This document shows positions 11,101 to 22,697 of a DNA stretch of 64,000 nt, one piece after another (positions within the stretch are counted from its first letter, which is position 1; each line of letters starts with the position of its first letter). Source of the stretch: Heterodera schachtii (lineage: Eukaryota; Nematoda; Chromadorea; Rhabditida; Heteroderidae); contig SIJG01000078.1 in the NCBI GenBank assembly GCA_023374025.1, forward strand, positions 311,575 through 375,574, read 5' to 3'. The notes under the pieces were generated by a model. The model was not told the origin of the DNA. It searched no databases and saw only the letters and a program-made list of their open reading frames with translations. Both the position numbers and the translations under genes were made by a program.

Positions 11101-11675
11101 CCTGGATTTCCCGATTTTTTCGCCCTTATTTACGGCCTTATTTTGGACTTTTTCGCCTTTAAAAATTCTCACCCTAATCAATGTTAAATTTTTAATGATT
11201 AAAAATAAAAAATTTAATGTCTATCTTTAAACTAGTGATTTTTTGAAATTTTTCAATTCGTTATATTGTCGTTGGTTTCTAGTAAATTTTATTGATATTA
11301 GTGAAATTGAAATGAAAAATATTATTTTTGACTGCGCGGCGCAAATTTCCATTTTTGCAGACGGCTCAATGGAATAATTACATAAAACGGGTTGTCAATT
11401 GTTAACAACAACAATTTTATTTGGCTACCAAAAAATAATATTTGGAGCAAAAAACCATCGAAAAAATTAAGCAAAAAATTAAAGAGAAAATGAATCATGC
11501 ATAATCAAAGCTCTGATGCGTGATCAGACTATTTTTTTAACCTCAAATTCATTGATTAAAAACTTCTTTTAATAATTTAAAAAATCGAGAAATCAAGTAG
11601 TTGACGAAAAATCTTAGATAAAAATCAATGATTTTCAAAATCTGAGCACAGGTTGGTGATCAGCGCATTTTAACC

Positions 11676-12670
11676 CTGAAAAAGGCATGAAAAAAGGCAT
11701 TAAAAAATTCTTTCTAAGGTTTTTTAGGGAGCAAAACATGTAAAACTTAACCAAAAACTTAATATTGGTTATTTAAATGATTATTAAATATTTTATAATG
11801 TTTTTAAAATAAGGAAAATTTTTAAACTTAAAATTTTTTATCAAGAAAAAAAATAAAATTTTTGGCTCGTGGTGCGACTTTTGGGGATTTGCAACTTGGG
11901 GACCCGACATTTGGGGACCCGAGTTTTAGGGATCCCGACATTTAGGGACCCGACTTTTGGGGACCCGACACTTAGGGAACCCGACATTTGGGGACCCGAC
12001 ATTTGGGGATCGAACGTCTTTTGGGGATCCGACTTTTGGGGATCGAACGTCTTTTGAGGATCCGACTTTTGGGGAACTCGACATTTGGGGACCCGACATT
12101 TGGGGATTTTAAAACAAAAAAAATTTAAAAATTCACCCAAAATTAGAAAAATTTACGTCTGCTTTAGCCAGAGTTAATTTCATTGGAAGAAAATAAATTT
12201 TTTTTCCCTTACTCACCACAAGGAAGCAGCAAATTTTAGCCCATACTAACCACAACACAATAGACAAATTAGAATATGTTTTATGTACAGTACAACTCTT
12301 TCTAATTTTTTTAAGCGCCTTTCCCAAGGGCCAATAGGAACAGAAATTCGTCAAGGCATTCAAAAAGTTCCATAAGAATATGATCATAAATTTCATAAGC
12401 ATTTCATCATTATTTTGTCGCATTGTTTATGTTTAGAAACCGCAAAAAAGACACCAAAAATTGAAAAAAAAGGCATGAAAAGGCACGAAAACCCTGAAAA
12501 AGGCATGAAAAAAGGCATTAAAAAATTTTTTCTAAGATTTTTTAGGGAGCAAAACATGTAAAACTTAACCAAAAACTAAATATTGGTTTTAAATGATTAT
12601 TAAATATTTTATAATGTTTTTAAAATAAGGAAAATTTTTAAACTTAAAATTTTTTATCAAGAAAAAAAAA
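11676..12670. repeat. Two direct ~180-bp repeats flanking a GGGGACCCGAC minisatellite
   Basis: Blocks 11,680-11,855 and 12,490-12,668 are nearly identical (AAAAAGGCATGAAAAAAGGC through ATTTTTTATCAAG). Between them 11,875-12,110 is a short-unit tandem array, TTGGGGACCCGACATTTGGG with variants. The direct repeats resemble the interior of the hAT-like element at 31,580. Confidence 0.7.
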
Positions 12671-12919
12671 AATTTTGGCGATAAATTTTTTAGGAAATTT
12701 TTCATTTTTCAATTCTTAAGGGTGTATTTTCTGAAAAATTTTCAAGTCATTTCTTAGGGGTGTATTAAGTATGTTCCAAATTAGTATAGTTAATTTCAGG
12801 AATTTTTCCTACACTAAAGTCGCATTCCTAATATGTAATGTCAATCGACTCTTCTGTGATTAGCGTAAATTAGCAATTAACTTTTGTTGGAAAAATTACG
12901 ATTTTTTACAATTGAAAAC

Positions 12920-15060
12920 ATTTTTTTGCACACATTTACATAAATAAAGCAAGGCACATTTATTGCGAAACAAATAAATGTAAAAATGGTACAAGTAAAT
13001 AAATGCAGAAATCAAAGAAGTTGCGATAGGTGTACAAAGAAAAACCAGTCCTCCAGTAAACATAAGCAAGGGAAGATAGGAACGGTATACAGCAAGCAAT
13101 TGGGGTTGGACAAATGATCAATAAGGAGGTTTAAAAACATAAGTGAATAATAAACAGCATAATAAAATCCAATAGTTTTCTTCCTTCCACTCGTAGATTG
13201 CAACCATTGAGTCCATGTTTGCTGTCAAAACACCGCTTTTAGTGGCACTTTCAGCGCACTTTCTTCAGTTTCAAGCATGCGAATTCTTTCCTCGAGAAAA
13301 CTCATTAATTGGGCTGTAAGAATAATTATTGTTGTTAATAGTTTAATCAAAAATGAGCACGGAAAAAATCGGGAAGGGAAACCTGTTTTTTTTTTTTTGC
13401 ATTTTCGAACGAAATATTTTATGTCAAATTAATTGACCTAAATTTTCGTCACCGTAGGGTTGACAATATTTTAAAAAAATCTCAGAAGAAAAGTCAATGA
13501 TTTCCAATAAATTTATTGAGGCACTGTCGTACAATAAAAACTGTTACCCCAATAGCTTTTCACATTAAAACCCAAATCCGTTAAACTCTTATTTATATTA
13601 TTCAATCGAAAACTTTAAAATTTGTTGAACGAAATTATAGAACAAAAATCATGAATTTACTGAATTTTTTATTTTCAAAGGGAACCCGAATAAAGGGGTT
13701 GGGGCTGGGGCGACGTGTACCCAAAAACAAGAAATTTCAATGTAGGAAATTTTTACCAATATATCCCGCAAGGCCGCCGCCACTCCGGTTCACAGTCGGT
13801 TCTGAAAATGTTAGTACGTGCATTATCACAACTTATAAAAACAAAAAATGAGAAGGGGGGGGGGGCGGGAGTGCACACCATTTCCTCCCCACTTATCGTC
13901 CCACACCAAGTTTCTCGAAATTTCAAAAAAATAAACAGTTGGGATTGGCTTCTATTGCAGATGCATGCTTGAAAATCATGAAACTTTACACGAAATTTGT
14001 TGTTCTTGATTATACAATTTTAGGGTCAATGGCAACTCGTACAAAGGCAACTCGTACACAGGCAACTCGTACACAGGCAACTCGTACAATAGGCAACTCG
14101 TACAATTGGCAACTCGTACAATAGGCAACTCGTACAAAGGCAACTCGTACACAGGCAACTCGTACACAGGCAACTCGTACAATAGGCAACTCGTACAATT
14201 GGCAACTCGTACACAGGGCAACTCGTACAAAAAAAATTTTCTAAGAATTTTCAACTAAAACTTAGAATTTTTAGATTAAAAAAATCTAAATGGATTTTTA
14301 GCCTAGAAAAATTTTTTAAAACACTTAAATTTTCAAAAAATTTAAGAAATTAAAAAAAAATCAGCTGAAAATTTAGTAAAAAACTTTAAAAAAATTGTTT
14401 TACAAGTTTTTCTAGGCTAAAAAATTCATTTTGATTTTTTTTATCTAAAAATTCTAAGTTTTAGTTGAAAATTCTTAGAAAAATTTTTTTGTACGAGTTG
14501 CCCTGTGTACGAGTTGCCAATTGTACGAGTTGCCTATTGTACGAGTTGCCTGTGTACGAGTTGCCTTTGTACGAGTTGCCTTTTGTACGAGTTGCCATGA
14601 CACCACAATTTTAATGGGGCTGGAGTAGGTTGAACAACTCCCCCACTTACCAGCTTGTGCTTGTTGTTGCTGCGTTTCAACAACGTTCAGTCTCTCCTCA
14701 AAATTACCAAGACGTTCATTTGTCACTGAAAAACGGCGAATTCAGTCATTAAAATCAGGTTCGGTTGTGACCCACCCTGACAAGTGTTATTAATCAATTT
14801 AAAAAATTTCAATTAATGAACCGGGTCCCCGTTGCTTTTCCTTATTGGTACCCTATTCAAGTCCCTCCCCCTCACGCAAATTTCTCAACAAAAAAATTTT
14901 AAAGAAAAACACTTGAAATTTTTTAAAAATTTGATAGCCATCGAATTTAAAAATCCATTTAATTACTTTGATGCTCTTGTTCATGAACCGCAACTCGTTG
15001 CGCCAGGACATTGAGCGCTGAATTATTTCGCGCAACTCTGCGACAGTCACTTAAAGAGAA
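12920..15060 (-). pseudogene. Inverted, broken duplicate of the 2.9-5.5 kb Q/N-rich gene
   Basis: Minus-strand exons correspond to those of the gene at 2.9-5.5 kb: TNERLGNFEERLNVVE (14,640-14,726), the exon encoding the counterpart of PTVNRSGDLAGYI (about 13,759-13,800), and MSFLEERIRMLETEESAL (13,200-13,318). Just after ESAL one base is missing relative to the other copy, which shifts the frame and splits the C-terminal part into two overlapping ORFs. Intron sequences also match in inverted order (3,340-3,740 against 14,820-15,420), so the duplication was genomic. A possible extra exon (TVAELREIIQRSMSWRNE) lies at 14,975-15,050. Confidence 0.75.
14023..14604. mobile_element. Foldback element with subterminal CAACTCGTACA repeats and 9-bp duplication
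   Basis: It is flanked by ACAATTTTA at 14,014-14,022 and 14,605-14,613, a perfect 9-bp duplication. The left ~210 bp is a tandem array of GGCAACTCGTACA units with 13-15 bp spacing; the right end carries the complementary GTACGAGTTGCC array, and the AT-rich middle is also largely self-complementary. Nine-base duplications are typical of Mutator-like elements, so a non-autonomous foldback MULE is the best guess. No transposase is present. Confidence 0.85.
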
Positions 15061-16109
15061 TACATTTTATTTTATCAGCACTGATTTGAAAATAAATTTT
15101 CAGGTAATTATTTGCTTTACTCACATGGCACTGTGGCTGTTGGCGGCTTTTTCTCAATCCTTGCCAAAAGTGCCGTAATTAGTGGATGCTCTGAAAATTT
15201 ACTTTGTTTTTATTTTGCATTTTTTTCAAAAAAGGTGTCCGGTGAGGCGGAAAAAGGAAATTTTGGCAAATTAAAAAAAATTTATGAGAGGTCCTTTAGC
15301 ACCACGCGCACCCTTACAGCAAGCCCGTAGCCAGAGAAAAATTTCAGAGGAGGGAGTCCTTCGACCTTTTTTTGTACTTCGGGGCAAATTTTTTTTTCTC
15401 CCGTGTTATTTTGGATTTTCAGCGCAAGAGATCAAAAAACAGTAATTCATAGCATTTTTTCGCCAAAAATGGAATTTTTTTGCCGTTTTGGGTCAATTTG
15501 TTAGGGGTGTATATTTGTAAAATTTACAGTAGATTCTTAGGGGTGTATTTTTCGAAAAAACGATCTTATGGGGTGTATTTTTCGTTTTTATTGCATTTTT
15601 GTTAAGGAATTTTCCAAAAAATGTCGAAAAAGTAAAAGCCAAAAAAGTGAATTTTCACTATTTTAAGTGACGAAACGCCAAAATAGTGATTTCTAGTGAC
15701 GAAAAATGACGCCAAATGAAAAAATTTTAACGCAGAAATGCGTTTTTTGAACTCCTTTCATCAAAACAATTGTGCAAAAAAAGTTTTTTCACTAGAAATC
15801 GGGTCCCTACTAATAACTCGAAAAGTAGCTTAACAACCCCTCTTAAAAAATGTTTTTCGTGCGTTTCAGGCTACGGTGAGCTCAGGAAAAAAATAGTGAA
15901 AAACTATAAATATTATCCCTAGTTTAACACAATTTTGTTTCATGGTTTTATTAATTTCATCAATTTCCTATACAAAACATCCGGGCGGTGCTTATGATCT
16001 GCTTCTCATTTTTTCTTAAGGCGACAAAAATTGATTTGTGAATAAATTTTTGCTAGTAAAAAAATAAAGAAAAATAAAACAATTTTAATTTTTCAATTTT
16101 ATTTGTCAG

Positions 16110-17048
16110 GTATTTACACCTATTCGATCGATGGTGACAAAAAGTCGAAGAAAGTGCCAAATGCGAAGGCGCAGGAAATTTTGGCACGCTACAAACTGAG
16201 CCCGTCTGAGGGCGCTTCGTCGGTGGAGAACCAACAAATTCGGGTGGTGTCGCGGTTTGTCAACGAGGCGCTGATTTGTCTGGAGGAGGGCATCATTTCA
16301 TCACCGGTGGGCAATTCAGATTTTTCAATTAAATTAAAATAAATTCGGATTGCCTTTACGAAATTCGGTTATTTTTAATGATTTGGAATTTTTTGTGTGC
16401 ATCACCTAAAAGTTTTTTTTGAAAAAACGGCCCGCAAAAAAACTGAAAAATTATCAAAATCGCCGGCCTACCCCAACCCTTAGCAAAATTGCTGTCGCCC
16501 CACCCCCGTTTAATGTATGCCCCAAACCGAATAATTTAAGTTTCCTATAAAAATAATTCTATATATAATAATCAAGACTTTAAAATAAATAAATTTCAGT
16601 CTGACGGCGATGTGGCCAGCATCGTGTTCGGTCTCGGCTTCCCCCCGTTTTGGGGTGGTCCTTTCCGTTTCGTCGATTTGTACGGAGCGCAGAAATTGAT
16701 CAAGCACATGGAGCGCTACGGGAACATTTACTCGGCCGTGCAATTCGCCAGCTGCTGACCCGTGCGACAATCGAATTTCAAATAATATTTCAATTAACGC
16801 ATTAATTGTTGAAAAAAAATGATCACTGATCACGGTCTCATATGGGGACGAGTGAATTTGTGCCGATGTGCGAATTGAAAGGGCGCTAATTAAATTTCAA
16901 AAAAATATTTTCTTTCATCTGCATGGGGTCTGAATTTAGTGGACGATCGATTGAGCATTCGGCGCTTAAATTAATTGGGTCAATTTTTTAATTTTTTTTT
17001 TAAATTTCAGACTACGCCAAAGCGGGCCGCAAATTCTACCCAAAGTGA
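16110..17048 (+). pseudogene. HADHA 3' end, copy 3 (exons 16110-16306, 16600-16758, 17011-17048)
   Basis: The exons encode YTYSIDGDKKSKK...VVSRFVNEALICLEEGI, then [15 protein letters not shown] and [14 protein letters not shown], then [11 protein letters not shown]: the C-terminal dehydrogenase part of the trifunctional protein alpha subunit. The first junction is in phase. In the second exon about seven bases are missing compared with the 10.2 kb copy (between QF and the LLT codons), which produces an early TGA at 16,756. The expected donor after GACAATC reads GA, not GT. No earlier HADHA exons lie upstream on this strand, so this is a decayed partial gene. Its 3' UTR is shared with the other two copies. 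Confidence 0.8.
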
Positions 17049-17466
17049 GCGTTCGAAGTTGGAACTGTGACAACCAAAGAATTGGGATGAATGACTTCGT
17101 TAAATGATCGATGATATATGCTGCCTTTTATTTCAATGTTTATAGCGCAGGACAGGTGGAAAATTTGTATTTAATAATTATTATTAGATCATTTCTGGCA
17201 TTTTGACACTAAAAATTTTGATGAATTTGTTGGTGGGTTCCAGTCGATTTGCTGGTCCCGCAAAAATCTCCAAATCGTTTTCAAAAGTCCTGTTTTTTCG
17301 GCAGTGCTTTTATTTAATTTTTGAAAATTGTTTTTGCCAACAAAATTTTATTATATTCGTATCATTCAAGGAAACTAAGCTGAGCGATGGGATGCATAAG
17401 AAAGAAAAAATTGAAACTAGAATTTTTTAATGGTTTTATGCAACAAAAAAAGGCCAATGAAAAACA

Positions 17467-18793
17467 CTACTGGGGCTGCTGAGGAGGGAAAAGAATGGGC
17501 ATCGCATCATTCACGTGACTGGTGTATTCGTACACGGTCGGCAGATCTTCAGCCGGAAGCGCTTCACGAATTGCCCAGACTTCTCCAGCATTATCGTCGG
17601 GGAGAAGCACGTGGTTAACACCGGCGCGCCTCGCTCTCAACAACTTCTCCTCAGTGCCGCCGACTTCGGTGACTTGGCCATGGTCACCGAGGATTCCACT
17701 CAGTGCGTATTGCAATGGTGGACGCCCGAGGGCCAGCGACATCAGCGCGACAAATCCGCCGAGTCCGCACGACGGCCCGTTCATCGAGCCTCGGAGTTCA
17801 ACTGAGTTGTCGTGAAACAGTCGAATCTCCGGGTGCACCACTGCCAGCCGCTCATACGCCAGATGGTATGCGAGCGTGAGTGCGGCCTGGCAAAATTGCA
17901 AATTTTATATGCTGCTATATGCATTTGACGTCCAATCGATTGCATCTCATATCCAAATATTATTATTATTATTTTTTAAAATAAATTTTCAAAAAACAAA
18001 CAAAATGGATTTATTATTGCTATGTAGAGAACTTGAAAAACATTGAATTTTTTTAAATAAATTCTTCTAAATAAAATTTTTTGTAGCTTTAGTTGTTTGA
18101 GTTAAAATTTGCTTCATTTCATTCAAATAGTATCTTTTGCACCGAATGATACCAAAATTTATCTATTTTTTTTTATGAAAACAAAGTAAATGTAACGACC
18201 CAATAAGAAACATTAAAATTCTTAACTGTCGACCATTTAATTATAGCTTAACATCCCGAAATTAGTAGCCCCAAAAGCATCACATTCCTCATTAGTAGTA
18301 ATTTTTATTTTTATTACCGTGGCGCGGTCGTCGAACGTGCCGAGCAGCGAGAATGGTGGTCGCTGCTTGACTCGGCGGACTGTGCGCGCTTCCAGCCCCA
18401 GAAGTGGCCCAGATGGGACTAAATTCCTTTTTAATGAAAAATTGGAACAATTATTGCAATAATTTTTGGTATTAGCTCATTTAAAACCCGTTTATTGGGC
18501 ATTTCTTAAATCCGCCAGGGGATAAAAGGAAAGGAGAAATATTACAACACAATTAAGAAACGACCTGAGATGAATTTTCCTTAACCCCCCCCCAAAAAAA
18601 ATCAGTTTTTAAATTTTAATTGCACGAATATTTTTTTTGTCACCGCAAAATTTCTGCGATGCACAAAAACTTACTGCCATCAAAGGTGGACATCACCAAC
18701 GCCTCGCCGACCCCTCCAGCCCTGGGCGGGGGATGGAGGTTGCGCACGTGCCGGTCCAAATTGACCTGGCTCGTGGTCCCGTACGTACACGCA
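17467..18793 (-). CDS. Lon-protease-like C-terminal domain, partial (exons 17467-17886, 18318-18418, 18675-18793)
   Basis: Three exons join in phase to give a Lon-type proteolytic domain. They read GTTSQVNLDRHVRNL, then LLGLEARTVRRVKQ...FSLLGTFDDRAT, then ALTLAYHLAYERL and NGPSCGLGGFVALMSLALGR. The serine of the catalytic dyad is kept (GPS). The lysine expected in the GG-x-K-E-K motif is replaced: the sequence is VGGTEEKLLRARRAGVNH. If the alignment is right, the protein would lack peptidase activity. The AAA+ and N-terminal parts are not found upstream (18.8-20 kb is AT-rich), so the gene is truncated or rearranged. It converges tail to tail with the HADHA remnant. Confidence 0.65.
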
Positions 18794-18799
18794 CTCAAA

Positions 18800-20060
18800 A
18801 TAATTAAAATTTTTATTTTATTTCTCTGTCTAATATTTGCTTATGGAAAAATGTGACTTCATTTTTTAAATGTTTTTTTCGTCTCGTAATGTAAAAAATC
18901 TCAAAGTATGTATTTCATTTTCACATTTGACGCCGGAATTTCGTTATCAATTTAAAAAAAAATATTTTTTAGAAAACTGGAGAAATCCTAAAGGTTTTCA
19001 CATTATGCATATTTGCTATTTTTATGCAAATTTTTCAAAATATACCTTAAAAGATAATCTTCAAAATATCCGAAAATCATTTTATTTTTTAAATTTCTGT
19101 CTAAAATTTCATTGAACTTTTTGAAATTTTAAAAAATCGTAAAAAGTTGAGAACGCTGATCGCGAATATGCATCCATTTTGGCCAATTCCGAACCAATGA
19201 CCCGAACTCGAACCCAAAAAAACGAAATTTATTTTTTTATCCAATTCACATTCAGGAAAAAACGGTTCAAATGTGCACCGTGGTTGGGTACGTTGGGGAT
19301 TAATGGAATTTTCTTCACTGTCCATAACTCATATTCGCAAGCTGAACAGTTTGACGAGATTTTAACAACAACGATTCATTGTGCCACCCCATCATAACGT
19401 GTGTGTGTACGCACTTTGTGAATTTGCGCATATTTTTGACAGGTTCGAAAATTCCCGAAATAAAATTTGCTCAAAAGCGCAAACATTTTGTTGAAAAAAG
19501 CATTGTGCTATAGCTATAACACAAATTTCCAAGAAATTCATTTGCGTCAGCGCTTCTGTGATGGAGAAACTGTTCAATGTGAAATTTTGGTGAAAATGTG
19601 TTTTCGATTTTTTGTTCGAGTTAAGGTCAGGGGTTCATAATTGGCCCAAATGTGTTATTCGCAATCATCGTTCACAAAAATCCCAAGATATATATATACA
19701 TATATAGATTTTTTTCAATTTTGAAAAAATTCAAAATTTTGTCAAAACGATGTGATACAATCGGCGGCCCAGTATTACCCAATTTCTTCTCAATGAAAAT
19801 TTTTTTTTCAAAACTGAAAATTATGCATTAATTTTGTGCGTTAAATGAATTGTCGCTTTTTTCGAAAGTCAAACTCAATTTTAGAAATTTATGTATATTT
19901 TTGTTCTTTTTGTCGACATTTCAGCTTTTTTGTCCATTCCTATATTGTATTAGCCTGCAAAATTTCAACAAAAAAATGCATTGCGTCTAAATCAGAAGAG
20001 CCAAAAAATGCCTAAAAAATTCATTTTTTTTCAATTAGACAAAAATTCATTTTCGCAAAT
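18800..20060. other. AT-rich stretch with repeat fragments, no gene seen
   Basis: Only half of a foldback-family core (19,153-19,230, CCAATTCCGAACC...GAACTCGAACCC) and a terminal CAGTATTACC block near 19,764-19,778 are recognisable. Confidence 0.4.
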
Positions 20061-20104
20061 GTCGCCTTTTTGTGTCATATTTCAATTTTATTTGAAAGAC
20101 CTGC

Positions 20105-20263
20105 ATCTGAATGGCGAATTTTTTCTGATGCAGTGTGCGACTGGGCTTGGTGGCGGTCCAACTGCTTTGCAGTGTCGAAACCCTGCGCACAGAAGACCAT
20201 TTGCTCCGTCAGCTGGACAGACAAACGGCTTCCCCTGGGGGCCAGTTCCACGCTTAAAATTGT
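20105..20263 (-). pseudogene. Possible C2H2 zinc-finger remnant
   Basis: Two overlapping minus-strand frames each give half of a finger: GKPFVCPADG in one, and FDTAKQLDRHQAQSHT in the other. A frameshift between them would explain this. The spacing is only roughly that of a C2H2 finger, and no splice sites are assigned. Confidence 0.3.
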
Positions 20264-20719
20264 AGTTGAACCCAAATTTTAATATAAAATTCTTAATATG
20301 ATTCGATTGTCCCAAGAATACTCTGTTAGTCTGCAAAATTTCAAAGAATTAGTTCTGTTAAATTTTTATGGTCTTGTATTTTTTTATGGTGGTGTAAATT
20401 ACATTGGAGCAGGGAATTTCCCCTCCGCCGAAATAAAAATTTTTTAAAAAGGCTAAAATTTTTTAAAATTTGACTCATTTATTAAGTGCATTAAAGTTTT
20501 AAAATTTTCCGTGCTGCCAGAAGCCCCATTTTGTCATATTTTTGGAATTTGACTCAAATGGCAAAAAATTAGTCCTATTAAGTGAAAAGGCTAAAAATTG
20601 CTACAAAGATTTTTCTCCAGCGGTTAGACCTTTTTAAATTGGAATTTTTCGCCCCTAAAAATTCGGCCCTAATATAAATTTGTATTTTCTTGGAATGCAA
20701 TTGTTTCTCCAACTAACCG

Positions 20720-22310
20720 GGTTCAGCTTTGACAAACAAATGGCGTGTTCTGCTGGCGTTGATTTTCCTGCGCTTCAGTTGCCCCTCCATTTGGGCGGTG
20801 ATTTGCTTCAGCCGCGGTCCAACGCTTCCTGCTTCGTGTCGACGAGTGTCTGAAATGGAAAAATGGCAAAAAATAAACAAAATTGTTCATACAAAATGTG
20901 CGAATACATTTGGAAAAAATTATTTTATTTTAAATGCACAAATTTTCTAAGCCTTCTTATGGGAATGTGCAAATGTAATAAATGAAAACAATTTTTCTGG
21001 TTTTTTCTTTTTTTGTCGCATTCTCAATTTTCTTATTTCTAAGTGAGGAAAAATGAAAACCGAAGTTCTGGCAAACATTTTAGTGTAGTTAGCCCACCAT
21101 CCACCGGCCCGTTTTTGTAAAAAATTTCAAATTTTTTTTTTGCCACAAAAACAAGTTTCCATGGTTTTTATTGCAATAAAACATGATATAAACCAGTTTT
21201 AGACGAAAAATGCGAAATAAAATTTGAAGTTTCGAGTTTTTGTTCGAATTCGGGCCCGGGGTTCGAAACTAGTCAATATGGGTGCCGGATTAGTGGTCAG
21301 CGACCCCAAAAACCCATGAATTTCAAGAAAACAAAAAATTTTTTTGAAAATAACTCGAAATAAAGCGTTTGCACAGTCAAACCCATTTTTTCCGGCTCAT
21401 GTTTTGAATCTTTTGAAAAATAATAAACTTTAGTTTTTGACTATCTTAGAGGTAGCATTGTTAGTAAATTAATGTTGATTTTTCCACTTGGTGGATTAAA
21501 TTTATTCCATCCCGTTATTTTTGTGTGTGTCCGTCTCACCGGTTTGAATGCCTTTGTCAATGCTGACATTTGCGATGCCAGCGCCCATCAGACCGGCATC
21601 GATGACGCCCAAACGCCTGAAAATGCCCAAAAAATTTACTACAAAATTTACATATTTCTAGTTTCAACGTGAGGAAAAAATAAAAAACCAAATTTCTGGC
21701 AAAAACTTGAACCCGGCCTCCTTTATATTATTAGTGACTATCAAAAAATCGAATAAAAAATCATTAAAAAACAGCATTTTTGCAACAAAAAAAGTTCAAA
21801 AACCAGCACTTCTACTCTTTACCAATCCGATTAAACCAAAAAACAATATTAAAAAAGAAAATTTTCCACCAGCCAACTCACTCCGTTTTGCGCGCCTCGC
21901 CGTGTTTGTTCTTTTTGCACTCGGTTTGCCCTGAAGCGTGAAATTGATCAATTAACTAAGCAACCAAATTGGTGGGTTAATATGCCTTTGAAGAGTCCGA
22001 TGAGCGCCTCCGACTGTGTGGTTTGGGTCAGATAGCCAAACTCCTTGAGAAACGGGGAGAGGGGCATAGAAAAAGTTGGAATTTCTAATTTTTGAAACGT
22101 TTGTCTTTTTGCTTTCATTAAAATATTTGACCAACAATTTTCCAAAAAGGCGAATTGTCGTGAAAATTTGGCCAAATGTGCGAAATTGGGGTCCCTGAAT
22201 CGTGTGCACCATTTGCCGGTGAATGCCCTTGTCAATGCTCACATTTGCGATGCCATCGTCCATCACAGACCGGCACCGATGACGCCAAAACGTCTGCTGA
22301 ACAGTCCACA
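20720..22310 (-). pseudogene. Broken HADHA middle exons (two copies of the NAD-binding exon)
   Basis: Minus-strand blocks follow HADHA order: FGYLTQTTQSEALIGLFKG (21,984-22,050), CKKNKHGEARKT (about 21,885-21,935), GVIDAGLMGAGIANVSIDKG (about 21,540-21,620) and RLKQITAQMEGQLKRRKINA (about 20,730-20,850). In the nucleotide-binding loop the first glycine of GAGLMGAG is Asp. A second, more damaged copy of that exon (22,200-22,305) has lost its frame between VIGAGL and GIANVSIDKGIH. Family knowledge places these blocks between the hydratase and dehydrogenase domains. With the 3' exons on the other strand at 16-17 kb, this locus has been shuffled. Confidence 0.65.
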
Positions 22311-22394
22311 ATTTAAATTAAAAATTTCGCTAAAATTTAAAATTGGACACTGATCTGCTTTTTTGGGGTCACTGTAGAAATCATACATTAAAGG

Positions 22395-22414
22395 GGGGGG
22401 GGGGGGGGGGGGGG
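22395..22414. repeat. Poly-G run of about 20
   Basis: An uninterrupted G run of about 20 bases in otherwise AT-rich sequence. Its length should be treated as approximate in any assembly. Confidence 0.8.
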
Positions 22415-22697
22415 TCAAACGAAATTTTTGCGAAGGGGTCCGGCCATGTAATTAACGCGACCTTTTTTGCTTATCTAACCGCTTTTTTACGGCGCGGTTT
22501 TTTCAAATTTTTGGGGGAACAGGCGGAGTCCGGCGGTGCCGTTTTTGAGGGGCGGGATCCCACTCACTGCATGGACGGTAAAAAAAAAACAGAAAAATTT
22601 TGTCAAACAATTTTTTTATGGATCATTATAGAATCTGGCGTTCTGTTATTTTTTCTTTTTATGTTTCAATTGTATGTACTACAGTCATAGTCATATG

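Noticed and set aside
14030..14235. CRISPR-like regular repeats
   Set aside because: Spacers are only a few bases and not unique, the array is part of a palindromic transposon, and the genome is eukaryotic.
14010..14254. ORFs rich in YELPVYELP and VRVACVRVA
   Set aside because: Translations of the CAACTCGTACA tandem array in the foldback element, not proteins.
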